60,318 nucleotides of DNA from an uncultured Oxalicibacterium sp. (GCF_913776015.1 NZ_CAJYMD010000030.1:1-60318); one strand, 5' to 3'; shown: positions 29,600 to 39,923, counted from the stretch's first letter. A program made the numbers and translations. Notes: a model not told the origin generated them from the letters alone.

Positions 29600-32401
29600 T
29601 TGAAAACCTCTTTTACTTCGCGTCTGCATTTCGACAGTTTGCGCGTTCGCTTGCTGGTACTGGTTCTGCTCGCCATTGTCCCTCCCGTGATCCTCACCGT
29701 GTACGGAGCCTGGAAAGAAAGACAGCAGGCGATTGCCATGGCGGAAGAGAATCTGCAGCAGATGACGCAATTGGCCGCGACAAGCGAGGCGCGCCTGATC
29801 GACGGGGCGCGCCAGCTCATGAGCGTGTTGTCCACGGTGCCAGAATTGCGCGGCAATCCACGTACCTGCGCGCGCTTTCTCGCCGAAGTGCAGCAACGTA
29901 ATGAAGGCTATGTCAACTTCGGTCTGATCCAGCTCAATGGCGATGTAACGTGCAGTGCCCAACCGCTGGCTGGCAAGCTGAACTTGGGCAATCGCGACTA
30001 TTTCCGCAAGACGGTGGAGCAAGCCAAGTTCGTCGCCGGGGACTATGTATTTGGTAACAACAGCGGCAAACATGCCATCAATCTGACATATCCGGTAATC
30101 AATACAAAAGGGCAAGTGACTGCCGTACTGTTCGCGGCGCTCGACCTCAGCTACCTGGATCGATTCGTCAGCGACATCATCCTACCCAGTGGCGCAGTCC
30201 TGATCACGGCCGATAGTCGCGGCACTATAATTGCACGCCGTCCCGAACCGGAAAAATGGATAGGCACGCGTACCGCTCCTTCCCTATTCGACGTCATGAT
30301 CAAGGTGGGCTTCGGCACATCCGAATTAAAGGACCCCGACGGCATCACGCGCCTCTACGCCTTTGCACCGGTCGGGACTACAGATGTATCCGGCTTCAAG
30401 GTCAGCATCGGCATCCCGCTCGATGAAATCGTTGCACCAGCCAATCGCCTGCAAATGATGGAACTGAGCACACTGGCCATCATTGCATTGCTGGCATTGG
30501 CAGCGGCCTGGTTTGTCGGCGATGTCATCATTCTGCGTCGCGTCAAGGCACTGGTGCGCACGGCCAACCAGATCGCGGCCGGCAATCTGAATGCACGTAC
30601 CGGCATCGAGCATGGCAGGGAAGAGATTAGCCAATTGGCGCGCGCCTTCGATACGATGGTCATTTCGCTGCAACAGAACGAGTCAGAACGCGCGCAATCT
30701 GCTGCCATTTTGTTCATGGAAAAGGAACGCGCCCAGGTAACGCTGGAATCGATTGCCGATGCTGTCATCACCACAGACAAGCGCGGGCATATTGAATACA
30801 TGAATCCGGTTGCCGAAGAATTGACCGGCTGGACCAAGGCCGAAGCCGAAGGTTTGCCGTCTTCGATGGTGTTCCGTATCTTCAACGGTTTCACGCGTGA
30901 GCCGGTAGCCAATCCCGTCGAAGCGGTATTGGAACTGCATGAAAATGTCGAACTGAGCAAAGACACCGTGCTGATCAGCCGCAACGGGATGGAGTACGCC
31001 GTCGAAGATTCGGCCGCACCGATTCGCGATCGCGACGGCAAACTGACTGGCGTCGTCCTGGTGTTCCATGACGTGACCGATTCGCGCAAACTGGCCATCC
31101 AATTGTCGCATCAGGCCGCCCACGACCCGCTCACTGGCCTGTTCAATCGTCGCGAATTCGAACGCCGTCTGGAACTTGCGATTGATGGCTTGGCGCGCCA
31201 ATCACGGCAGCATGCGCTGCTTTTCATGGATCTCGACCAGTTCAAGATCGTCAACGATACCTGCGGTCATAGCGCCGGCGACGAATTGCTGCGCCAGATC
31301 ACCGCCCTGCTCCAACCGCTGGTGCGCGATAGCGATACCCTCGCGCGTCTCGGCGGCGACGAGTTTGGTGCTTTCCTCGAAAACTGTTCGCCGGACTCCG
31401 CTGCACGCATTGCCGAGAAATTGCGGCAGACCATCTGCAGTTTCCATTTCGTCTGGCAAGACAAGATCTTCCCGATTGGTGTCAGCATCGGGCTCGTGAA
31501 TTTCAGCACGAACGTACTTTCCCTGCCCGACCTGCTAACAGCAGCCGATACCGCCTGCTACATGGCGAAGGATGCCGGCCGCAATCAGGTGCATGTGTAT
31601 CGACCAGAAGATCATCAGCAGGCAACGCGCGAAGGCGAGGTCAAATGGAATGAGCGCATTCAGCAGGCGTTCGAAAACGACCGCTTCCGCCTGACGGCAC
31701 ATCGCATCGTCAACCTTAAAGCCGCCGCAGACAATCAATTGTTCGATGAGCTTTGTCTCTACATGACCGACGGGAATGGCGGCATGATCCCACCTTCCGC
31801 CTTCATGCCCGCAGCAGAACGCTATCACTTCATGCCGACCATTGATCGCTGGATCATACGCACTGCCCTGTCACAGCATGCTGCGACTCTGCAAGCGGCT
31901 GGTGGCGTCGGCACACATATCCTGATGGTGCGCGTTTCCGGCAACTCGCTTGATGATGAACATTTCCTCGACTTTATCCACGAGCAATTTGCGGAATTCC
32001 ACCTGCCGTATTCCTCGATCTGCTTTGCACTCGCGGAAACCACCGCCATCACCAACCTGACGCGTGCACTGGCCTTCATCGACGCACTGAAGCAGCGTGG
32101 CGCACTATTCGCGCTGGATGATTTTGGCAGCGGCATGTCCTCTTTTGCCTATCTCAAACACCTGCACGTCGATTTTCTCAAGATCGACGGCAACTACATC
32201 AAAGGGCTGGTGAGCGACCCCGTCGATCATGCCAAGGTAGAAGCTATCGAACGCATCGCCAGCGTGATGGGTCTGCAAACGATTGCACAAAAAGTCGAAG
32301 ATCAGGACACGCTGACGCAACTGCAAAAAATTGGTATCGGCTACGCACAAGGCAAGGTTATCGCAGCGCCTGTATCGTTCTATCCGCAGCCCGAACAATA
32401 A
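29600..32401 (+). CDS. Membrane Cache-HAMP-PAS-GGDEF protein with degenerate EAL domain
   Basis: The 933-residue product is a predicted c-di-GMP signalling protein. A transmembrane helix (about 17-37) is followed by a periplasmic Cache-like sensor domain, a second helix (about 286-308), HAMP (about 309-360), PAS (about 380-495, with VITTDKRGHIEYMNPVAEEL), GGDEF (about 505-665) and an EAL-like domain (about 690-925). The GGDEF site RLGGDEF near 584 is intact, and an RxxD inhibitory site (RDSD) lies five residues before it, so diguanylate cyclase activity with product inhibition is expected. The EAL domain keeps LDDFGSGMSSF and LKIDG, but the EAL motif reads ELC, the NxS Asn is lost (VRVSG) and AEGVE reads AQKVE, so phosphodiesterase activity is doubtful. 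The start is TTG; no ATG precedes the first membrane helix. Confidence 0.9.
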   Translation: MKTSFTSRLHFDSLRVRLLVLVLLAIVPPVILTVYGAWKERQQAIAMAEENLQQMTQLAATSEARLIDGARQLMSVLSTVPELRGNPRTCARFLAEVQQRNEGYVNFGLIQLNGDVTCSAQPLAGKLNLGNRDYFRKTVEQAKFVAGDYVFGNNSGKHAINLTYPVINTKGQVTAVLFAALDLSYLDRFVSDIILPSGAVLITADSRGTIIARRPEPEKWIGTRTAPSLFDVMIKVGFGTSELKDPDGITRLYAFAPVGTTDVSGFKVSIGIPLDEIVAPANRLQMMELSTLAIIALLALAAAWFVGDVIILRRVKALVRTANQIAAGNLNARTGIEHGREEISQLARAFDTMVISLQQNESERAQSAAILFMEKERAQVTLESIADAVITTDKRGHIEYMNPVAEELTGWTKAEAEGLPSSMVFRIFNGFTREPVANPVEAVLELHENVELSKDTVLISRNGMEYAVEDSAAPIRDRDGKLTGVVLVFHDVTDSRKLAIQLSHQAAHDPLTGLFNRREFERRLELAIDGLARQSRQHALLFMDLDQFKIVNDTCGHSAGDELLRQITALLQPLVRDSDTLARLGGDEFGAFLENCSPDSAARIAEKLRQTICSFHFVWQDKIFPIGVSIGLVNFSTNVLSLPDLLTAADTACYMAKDAGRNQVHVYRPEDHQQATREGEVKWNERIQQAFENDRFRLTAHRIVNLKAAADNQLFDELCLYMTDGNGGMIPPSAFMPAAERYHFMPTIDRWIIRTALSQHAATLQAAGGVGTHILMVRVSGNSLDDEHFLDFIHEQFAEFHLPYSSICFALAETTAITNLTRALAFIDALKQRGALFALDDFGSGMSSFAYLKHLHVDFLKIDGNYIKGLVSDPVDHAKVEAIERIASVMGLQTIAQKVEDQDTLTQLQKIGIGYAQGKVIAAPVSFYPQPEQ

Positions 32402-32420
32402 GACCCAGAAATAACTGAAT

Positions 32421-32464
32421 AAAAAAAGCCGGTGTTTCTGCATAACAGAAACACCGGCTTTTTT
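32421..32464. terminator. Bidirectional terminator after the Cache-GGDEF gene
   Basis: A perfect stem of 19 pairs (AAAAAAGCCGGTGTTTCTG and its complement) encloses CATAA, with T-runs on both strands. It separates the convergent genes ending at 32401 (plus) and 32510 (minus). A second perfect hairpin without a T-run, CGGCGGTCA/TGACCGCCG, follows at 32467-32488. Confidence 0.93.
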
Positions 32465-32509
32465 GTCGGCGGTCATATCTGACCGCCGCTTATCTCATTA
32501 CAAACCTGC

Positions 32510-32809
32510 TTACTTGCGGGAGAACAAGAAACCCGCCAACAAGCCAATCCCGGCAGAGATTGCAACGGCACGCCACGGGTTTTGATGCACATAGTCATCG
32601 GTCGTCGCAGCCACTTCTTTGGTACGCGCAGCGGCAACAGCCGGCATTTCACGCGCGGCGGCCATGGCCGAATTGAACAGCTCCGCGCATTTCTGGCTCA
32701 ATTCCCCTGCTTTTTCGTGGGCATCGGCTTGGACTTCGCGCGCCAGTTCCTTGGCATCCTTTTTCAGATTTTTTACATCGTCGGCAACGTCGTCAACTTT
32801 AGAATTCAT
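32510..32809 (-). CDS. DUF883 (ElaB/YqjD-like) membrane-anchored protein
   Basis: The 99-residue product has a long charged helical N-terminal part (VDDVADDVKNLKKDAKEL) and a C-terminal membrane anchor (RAVAISAGIGLLAGFLFSRK), the layout of ElaB/YqjD/YgaM. In E. coli these RpoS-dependent inner-membrane proteins bind ribosomes in stationary phase. It follows the DUF2383 gene on the same strand after a 66-nt gap that contains a hairpin (32838-32859). rpoS is encoded about 9 kb away. The stress role is inferred from the family. Confidence 0.87.
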   Translation of the reverse strand: MNSKVDDVADDVKNLKKDAKELAREVQADAHEKAGELSQKCAELFNSAMAAAREMPAVAAARTKEVAATTDDYVHQNPWRAVAISAGIGLLAGFLFSRK

Positions 32810-32837
32810 TATCTAGCTCCTTGCGTTAGTGACCGGA

Positions 32838-32859
32838 CATTCCGCCCGAAAGCGGAATG
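32838..32859. other. Intergenic hairpin between the DUF2383 and DUF883 genes
   Basis: CATTCCGC (32838-32845) pairs perfectly with GCGGAATG (32852-32859) around CCGAAA. There is no T-run on the minus strand, so it is not a typical terminator. It could be an mRNA processing or stabilising structure, or an operator. Confidence 0.4.
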
Positions 32860-32875
32860 ATTGTAAGAATATACG

Positions 32876-33331
32876 TCAAAGTGATGCAACACGGGCGCGG
32901 TCACGCAGTTTCTTGACCACGTCATGATTCTGCTGCACGCCTTGGAATTGTCGCTCCACCACTGCCCTGACTTCAGGCGGTAAAGGCTTCTCCAATGCCT
33001 TGCGATAACTTTGGACCGCAACATCCTCGCCTCGTTCGCACTCATTCAGGATTGCTTCATCGTCCTTGCCCATGATGGCACCCTTGATATCCACCCAACG
33101 ACGGTGCAGCGTGCCACTCAAGCTACCGGACGTTTCAGGATCGCCGCCATGCGCGATAACCAGACCCCGAAGCTCTTGCGCCGCAGCGGCACAGCCAGCA
33201 GACAAGGTCAGGAAAGGTTGTTTGTATTGACCGTCACTGATATCTTCAGCGCAGGTCTTGAAACCCAGCTCGCCATCCTTGCATGTTTCAATGAGATCGT
33301 TCAATGTCGAAACCACGTCTTCGTTCTTCAT
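32876..33331 (-). CDS. DUF2383 (PA2169-type) four-helix protein
   Basis: The 151-residue product is a soluble ferritin-like four-helix protein of the DUF2383/PA2169 group. The N-terminal NEDVVSTLNDLIETCKDGEL and the segment GDPETSGSLSGTLHRRWVDIK are typical. The family is often stress- or stationary-phase-induced, but its biochemical role is not established. No signal peptide. It lies upstream of the DUF883 gene in the same direction, and the pair probably forms one stress operon. The 395 nt between its start and the MHYT gene at 33727 hold the divergent promoter region and no recognisable gene. Confidence 0.85.
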   Translation of the reverse strand: MKNEDVVSTLNDLIETCKDGELGFKTCAEDISDGQYKQPFLTLSAGCAAAAQELRGLVIAHGGDPETSGSLSGTLHRRWVDIKGAIMGKDDEAILNECERGEDVAVQSYRKALEKPLPPEVRAVVERQFQGVQQNHDVVKKLRDRARVASL

Positions 33332-33568
33332 TTCCTGTCCTTTCGCAATGTCAGCATCCGCACAAAAACAGATGCCAATTGTTCAATGCCGCCAACCATA
33401 TGGGAGCGACGCAGAGATGGAAATGTCAACGCATTAGCAATACGCCAACAATAACCTTAGTATTTCCAAATCGACTTGCAGATTCTGTTCGACAGCCCAC
33501 ATTGCCCTTGCAACCGCTGGAACGTGGCTTTATTCAAACAGGATGAAGACTTTTAAAGAAGGTTAACA

Positions 33569-33606
33569 TTTGCCGAAAGGCAAAACCCTTGCCCTCACGG
33601 TACAAT
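33569..33606 (+). promoter_or_regulatory. Possible promoter region of the MHYT-GGDEF-EAL gene
   Basis: A TACAAT -10-like box (33601-33606) lies 120 nt before the ATG. No -35 box at the correct distance is convincing. Just upstream, TTTGCC-GAAA-GGCAAA (33569-33584) forms a small hairpin with a GNRA-type loop, or an operator-like inverted repeat. Speculative. Confidence 0.3.
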
Positions 33607-33726
33607 CCATCAACTCCTCCCATAAATTCGGTATTTCCCCTTTCGTGAGCCGGCTGAAGCAATTGCGGTCAATTGCTTTTCGATTTCCCTGTTCGATACG
33701 CCAGCATTTTCATTGAACCGTTGACC

Positions 33727-35814
33727 ATGCTGACTGCGCAATATGATTCGCTCCTCGTAGCGATTTCGATTCTGGTAGCTGTTCTAGCGTCATACACGGC
33801 CCTGGACATGGCGGCCCGCATTCACTCCAGCAGCGGCCGCAGCGCCATGCTCTGGCTTACCGGCGGTTCGGTGGCAATGGGGATCGGCATCTGGTCGATG
33901 CATTTTATCGGCATGCTTTCCTTTAGCCTGCCGATCGAGCTCGGCTACGACATCGGCCTGACCATTCTCTCGCTGCTCATCGCCATCGTAGCGTCCGGAT
34001 TTGCGCTATGGCGCGTCACACAGTCCGAGCTTTCATTCGGCCAGCTTTTGCTCGGTGCCCTCATCATGGGTCTGGCGATTGCTGCCATGCACTACACAGG
34101 CATGGCAGCCATGCGCATGACGCCAGGCATACAGTACGATCATGCATGGTTCATCGTCTCGCTCCTGATCGCAATTGGCGCATCGGGTGCAGCCTTATGG
34201 ATTGCCTTCATTCTGCGCAAGAACAAACCGCATACCGTATGGGCTCGCATGGCAGCAGCAGTCGTCATGGGTGCGGCCATCATCGGCATGCACTATACCG
34301 GCATGTTCGCGGCCAATTTTCCGCTTGGCAGTATCTGCGGTGCCCAGTATGCCGGCGTAACGCCGGGCTGGCTGGCATTGGTCGTCATCGTTGTAACATT
34401 ATCGATCTTTGCCATCGCGCTACTGACCTCCGTGCTCGATGCACGTCTGGAATCGCAAACCAGTATCCTGGCGCGCTCACTTGCGGTCGCCAATCAGGAA
34501 TTGACGCTTCAAGCACTGCAAGACAACCTGACCAAACTGCCAAACCGCACCTTGCTCGAAGACCGACTCGAACAGATGCTGCACAAGGCAGCTCGTGAGC
34601 ATGCGCGTTTTGCCCTGATGTTCCTCGATCTGGATGGCTTCAAGGCGATCAACGATTCACTCGGACATCATATAGGCGATCTGCTGCTGATCGAAGTCGC
34701 CAACCGCATTCGCCACAATATTCGCGGTCAGGATACGGCCGCCCGCCTTGGCGGCGATGAATTTGTGATCCTGATCGAAATCACCGATCCCGAAGATGCA
34801 GCAACCGTCGCCGGCAAGCTCTGCGATGCAATCAATGCGCCGTTTCATATCAACCAGCATGATCTGGGTGTCTCCGCCAGCATCGGTATCACCGTGTATC
34901 CCGAAGACGGCCGCACAGCCCATGATCTGCTGGTAAATGCCGATGCCGCCATGTACCACACCAAAGGTGTAGGTAGAAATGGTTACCATTTTTTCGAAAC
35001 ATCGATGAACACCAACGCGCATAACCAGTTGCAGATGATTCAGGATCTGCGCCATGCGTTGGACGAACGTCAATTCGTACTACATTACCAGCCCAAGCAT
35101 GATGCCCAGGATGGACGCATCGTGGGCATGGAAGCCCTATTGCGCTGGCAGCATCCGGTACGCGGATTGATCGGTCCTGGTGAATTTATCCCGACAGCCG
35201 AAAAAACAGGACTCATCGTTAGCATCGGCGAATGGGTGCTGGACGAAGCCTGCCGCCAAATGCGCATCTGGCTGGATAGCGGTTATACAGAATGGAAAGT
35301 TGCCGTTAATCTTTCGGCCGTACAATTTGCAAATGGTCTTTTGGTTGATCAGGTTGCAGCAACGCTCAAAAAATATGCCCTGCCTGCGCACTGCCTGATG
35401 CTGGAAGTCACGGAATCGACGGCGATGCAGGATGTCGAAAGTAGCATGACGATCCTGACAGAGCTGGCGGTACTCGGCATCGACATCTCGATCGACGATT
35501 TTGGCACTGGCTATTCGAGCCTGCTTTACCTGAAACGACTACCTGCGTGCGAATTGAAAATTGACCGCGGCTTCATTCACAACCTAGCCAAGAACTCCGA
35601 CGATGCGGCGATTGTTTCTGCCATCGTGGCCATGGGCCATTCGCTGAACCTGCGAATTGTCGCCGAAGGTGTGGAAACCGAAACGCAACGCAGCATTCTC
35701 AAAACGCTGGGATGCGACACGCTGCAAGGCTATCTGCTGGGAAGACCCGCCGCACCAACGCAATTATCGTACAACACCATTCTCCCACATACGCCGGTCA
35801 TTGCTGCCATCTGA
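33727..35814 (+). CDS. MHYT-GGDEF-EAL cyclic di-GMP signalling protein
   Basis: The 695-residue product has a seven-helix MHYT sensor module (about residues 1-240) with the repeated motifs MHFIGML, MHYTGMA and MHYTGMF, thought to bind copper and sense a diatomic gas. The GGDEF domain (about 270-425, RLGGDEF near 339) has an RxxD inhibitory site (RGQD) five residues before it. The EAL domain (about 440-690) has EALLRW near 468, IDDFGTGYSS and AEGVET, so all motifs of an active phosphodiesterase are present. The ATG at 33727 matches the MHYT family N-terminus (MLTAQYDSLLVAISIL); an in-frame start 54 nt earlier is less likely. Net activity cannot be predicted. Confidence 0.93.
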   Translation: MLTAQYDSLLVAISILVAVLASYTALDMAARIHSSSGRSAMLWLTGGSVAMGIGIWSMHFIGMLSFSLPIELGYDIGLTILSLLIAIVASGFALWRVTQSELSFGQLLLGALIMGLAIAAMHYTGMAAMRMTPGIQYDHAWFIVSLLIAIGASGAALWIAFILRKNKPHTVWARMAAAVVMGAAIIGMHYTGMFAANFPLGSICGAQYAGVTPGWLALVVIVVTLSIFAIALLTSVLDARLESQTSILARSLAVANQELTLQALQDNLTKLPNRTLLEDRLEQMLHKAAREHARFALMFLDLDGFKAINDSLGHHIGDLLLIEVANRIRHNIRGQDTAARLGGDEFVILIEITDPEDAATVAGKLCDAINAPFHINQHDLGVSASIGITVYPEDGRTAHDLLVNADAAMYHTKGVGRNGYHFFETSMNTNAHNQLQMIQDLRHALDERQFVLHYQPKHDAQDGRIVGMEALLRWQHPVRGLIGPGEFIPTAEKTGLIVSIGEWVLDEACRQMRIWLDSGYTEWKVAVNLSAVQFANGLLVDQVAATLKKYALPAHCLMLEVTESTAMQDVESSMTILTELAVLGIDISIDDFGTGYSSLLYLKRLPACELKIDRGFIHNLAKNSDDAAIVSAIVAMGHSLNLRIVAEGVETETQRSILKTLGCDTLQGYLLGRPAAPTQLSYNTILPHTPVIAAI

Positions 35815-35833
35815 GTTACTACCCCGTGGCCAG

Positions 35834-35869
35834 AATAAAAAGGCTCTGCATTGCAGAGCCTTTTTATTT
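35834..35869. terminator. Bidirectional terminator between the MHYT gene and pssA
   Basis: The nearly perfect palindrome AAAAAGGCTCTGCA/TGCAGAGCCTTTTT has T-runs on both strands. It sits between the convergent ends at 35814 and 35901. Confidence 0.92.
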
Positions 35870-35900
35870 GAATTTTGGATGACAGCTGATGGTCGTCGAT

Positions 35901-36785
35901 TCAGTGGTCGTCCGGCACATCAGGCTTGGTTTGCACAATACTGACGGGACGGCCCTTGGCCAAACGCCAGCCGTATACACCATAGCCCGACAAGCCATAG
36001 AGTACGAACAAGCCGAACAAGACTTTCGGTGGATCACTGGAGATCGCCACAAACGCCAACACGATGAGAAAAACGGCGATAAAAGGGACTGATTTGCGAT
36101 AGTTGATATCCTTGAAGCTATAGAACGGCACATTCGTCACCATCGTCAGACCGGCATAGAGCGTGATGCACCAGGCTGGCACGCTCAAATCGGCACCACC
36201 ATAGCCGAGATCCTGCATCAGCCAGATAAAACCTGCCACCAACGCGGCGGCGGCGGGGCTCGGCAAGCCTTGGAAATACCTTTTATCAACCACCTGGATA
36301 TTGGTGTTGAAACGCGCCAGTCGCAAGGCGCCACCTGCGCAATAGACAAACGCAGCCAGCCAGCCAAGTTTACCTAGATCATGCAGCGCCCATTCGTAAA
36401 CGACGAGCGCTGGCGCGGCGCCAAAAGACACCATATCCGCCAAGCTATCGTACTGCGCGCCAAACTCGCTTTGCGTATTCGTCAAGCGCGCAACACGTCC
36501 ATCAATGGCATCGAGCACCATCGCCGCAAAAATCGCAATAGCAGCATTCTCGAACTGCTGTCCCATTGCCATTACGATCGCGTAAAAGCCGCAAAACAGG
36601 CCCGCAGTCGTAAATGCATTCGGCAAAAGATAAATACCGCGTCGCCGCAGCCGCGGTGGCGGGAGCGTGGATTCAGGATGCTGATCACGAATGGCAAGCT
36701 GATTAGTGCGCGCCAGTTTTCCCAAGGGACGAGATTTGGAAAACGAGGAAGGTTTTTTCGCTTTGCGGCGATTGAAGCTGGACAT
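35901..36785 (-). CDS. pssA: CDP-diacylglycerol-serine O-phosphatidyltransferase
   Basis: The 294-residue integral membrane enzyme makes phosphatidylserine, the precursor of phosphatidylethanolamine. The CDP-alcohol phosphotransferase motif is visible as LDAIDGRVARLTNTQ followed by GAQYDSLADMVSFG (near residues 90-125), with all Asp residues. Several hydrophobic helices follow (ITLYAGLTMVTNVPFYSF, PFIAVFLIVLAFVAI). It has a basic N-terminal extension of about 45 residues. In many relatives pssA lies next to psd or between ilvC and leuA; here ilvC is about 1.6 kb upstream and the SIMPL gene lies between. Confidence 0.93.
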   Translation of the reverse strand: MSSFNRRKAKKPSSFSKSRPLGKLARTNQLAIRDQHPESTLPPPRLRRRGIYLLPNAFTTAGLFCGFYAIVMAMGQQFENAAIAIFAAMVLDAIDGRVARLTNTQSEFGAQYDSLADMVSFGAAPALVVYEWALHDLGKLGWLAAFVYCAGGALRLARFNTNIQVVDKRYFQGLPSPAAAALVAGFIWLMQDLGYGGADLSVPAWCITLYAGLTMVTNVPFYSFKDINYRKSVPFIAVFLIVLAFVAISSDPPKVLFGLFVLYGLSGYGVYGWRLAKGRPVSIVQTKPDVPDDH

Positions 36786-36906
36786 GCGGATTCCGGCAAA
36801 AAATAGCGCGTTGAATGAAGGGTCAAACGGTCAAAATCTGGATGCGTAGTGTAGCAGAGCAGCCGACTTGCAAGGTCGGTAAAAACAGAGGGCGAAAGTG
36901 TTGGTC

Positions 36907-36946
36907 CAAAAAATTACCCCGGCAGAGATATCTCTGCCGGGGTAAT
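36907..36946 (-). terminator. Terminator of the SIMPL-domain gene
   Basis: A 34-nt perfect palindrome (36913-36946, arms ATTACCCCGGCAGAGAT and its complement) is followed on the minus strand by TTTTTT. It lies 50 nt after the stop at 36997. On the plus strand there is no T-run. Confidence 0.9.
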
Positions 36947-36996
36947 CTCAAGCATCCGCGTTTACCGCGGATATGCTCAATCCAAAATCCAAGTCA

Positions 36997-37758
36997 TCAA
37001 CGGAAACGCACCTTGCCAACGACACGCATGCTCAAGGTCGTTTCACCCGGCTCGAAACTTGGTTCTTCCACCTGCGGTGCCGCATCTGCCACCATTGCCG
37101 AACGCATCATCTTCGGTGCAGCAGCTTCCTGTGCATAATTGCCCGAACCTTCGAAGTCCACCGTATCAAGAACCGCATCCGCAGGATTGCGGCCCATCGC
37201 ACGTGCAATCGCACCGATGCGCTCGTTCAGATTTCGATACGTGGCATCAATACGCTGTGCATCCAACTTGCGTGTCGTCTCGTCAGTCAAACCGAACTGC
37301 AAACCGTTGAGTGCCAGCACACCTTGTGCCGCTGCAACGGTCTTGGGCAAACCGGCTAGATTGCTTGTTTTCACATCCAGGTACTGCCCAACTCGCCAAC
37401 CCACGGGCTGACGCGTTTTGTTCGATGCCTGACGTGGTTGCGGTTGTTCGTCGGCATACACAGCATAGGTGTAATAACCGCGCGTGCTCAGTACCGCGCC
37501 AGGATCCTGCTTACGCACGATATCCATGCCCTGCTTCATTTTTTGATTCACGCGCGAAGCCGCTACTGCCTTGTCCTTATCCTGCTCCTCGATCATGAGT
37601 GTAACTGTTGCCTGATCGTTGGCATGCTTGACCTCGCCGTACGCCGGCACAATCACCAACGCGCCACTAGTCTGCACAGGCGCCTGCGTTTGCGCTATCG
37701 CTGCGACACCAGCCGTTGCGCATACAAGACCGATGAAAAGGGATTTGAATCGTGACAT
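36997..37758 (-). CDS. Exported SIMPL-domain (DUF541) protein
   Basis: The 253-residue product has a signal peptide (FIGLVCATAGVAAIAQTQA) followed by a SIMPL/DUF541 domain, with segments such as GEVKHANDQATVTLMIEEQD, YYTYAVYADEQP and GWRVGQYLDVKTSNLAGLPK. It is related to E. coli YggE and other periplasmic or outer-membrane proteins without a defined biochemical role, sometimes tied to oxidative stress. A good Shine-Dalgarno sequence (GAGGAGAG) precedes the ATG. It is a single-gene unit with its own terminator. The 210 nt between 36786 and 36996 hold only that terminator and presumably the pssA promoter. Confidence 0.85.
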   Translation of the reverse strand: MSRFKSLFIGLVCATAGVAAIAQTQAPVQTSGALVIVPAYGEVKHANDQATVTLMIEEQDKDKAVAASRVNQKMKQGMDIVRKQDPGAVLSTRGYYTYAVYADEQPQPRQASNKTRQPVGWRVGQYLDVKTSNLAGLPKTVAAAQGVLALNGLQFGLTDETTRKLDAQRIDATYRNLNERIGAIARAMGRNPADAVLDTVDFEGSGNYAQEAAAPKMMRSAMVADAAPQVEEPSFEPGETTLSMRVVGKVRFR

Positions 37759-38132
37759 GTCGCTCTCCTCAAAAAATGAATATGCTGCTGCACTTCAACA
37801 GTGCTAACGCCTTGCTTAACGTTCATTCAGACGAATGCCGCGCCGAATAGTTCTTTCCAATCAGAAAGCACAGCATCTTCTTGTGCAAGCAATTGTAAGT
37901 AGAAGACAGTACCTACGACCGATAAAGGTAAGAATTAGCAGTGCAATTCAGTCTTGATAATCCCAAGTGTATAAGGGTGGACGTTAGGATGATTACAAGC
38001 CACGCGAGTTTATGGCTTTTCATCAGTGCGCTGCATTCACTTGCAGAATGATGTCCGCTATTTCTAGAAACATGCGTTCTTCGATTGATCGACCAATTTG
38101 TTCTTAGCAATCCAAGGCACGCGAAAGCGTAA

Positions 38133-38158
38133 AAAAGCCGCACATATGTGCGGCTTTT
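38133..38158. terminator. Terminator-like hairpin of ilvC-tail unit B
   Basis: The perfect palindrome AAAAGCCGCACAT/ATGTGCGGCTTTT is followed on the minus strand by a T-run. It is the counterpart of the unit A terminator, with a different but fully paired stem. Confidence 0.8.
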
Positions 38159-38165
38159 AGCTTGA

Positions 38166-38191
38166 GTGCCTGATTCGCTTGCAAGCGAATC
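38166..38191. repeat. Palindrome in ilvC-tail unit B
   Basis: CCTGATTCGCTTG and its complement form a perfect 26-nt palindrome (about 38169-38194) just after the unit B ilvC tail. The equivalent in unit A is CTGTATTCGCTT/AAGCGAATACAG at 38317-38342, with paired substitutions in both arms. Possible transcript-stabilising hairpin or recombination site; role unknown. Confidence 0.7.
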
Positions 38192-38278
38192 AGGATGATG
38201 CCCGCTATATCTACGAAGATTAGTTCTTCGATTGATCAACCAGTTTGTTCTTGGCGATCCAAGGCACGTAAGGACGAT

Positions 38279-38306
38279 AAAAAAGCCACGCAAGTGCGTG
38301 GCTTTT
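38279..38306 (-). terminator. Rho-independent terminator of ilvC
   Basis: The stem AAAAGCCACGC/GCGTGGCTTTT with a four-base loop is followed on the minus strand by six T residues. It lies 63 nt after the ilvC stop, in unit A of the repeat array. Confidence 0.9.
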
Positions 38307-38368
38307 CGTCCGAGCGCTGTATTCGCTTGAAAGCGAATACAGGATGATGCCCGCTATTTTTGCGAAGA

Positions 38369-39923
<1,555 letters not shown>

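Noticed and set aside
37913-38293. A 126-codon minus-strand frame across the ilvC-tail repeats
   Set aside because: Its internal repeats (RTNW..NRRT and SGHH) are the wrong-frame translation of the duplicated ilvC ends and hairpins; the ilvC frame explains the repeats better.
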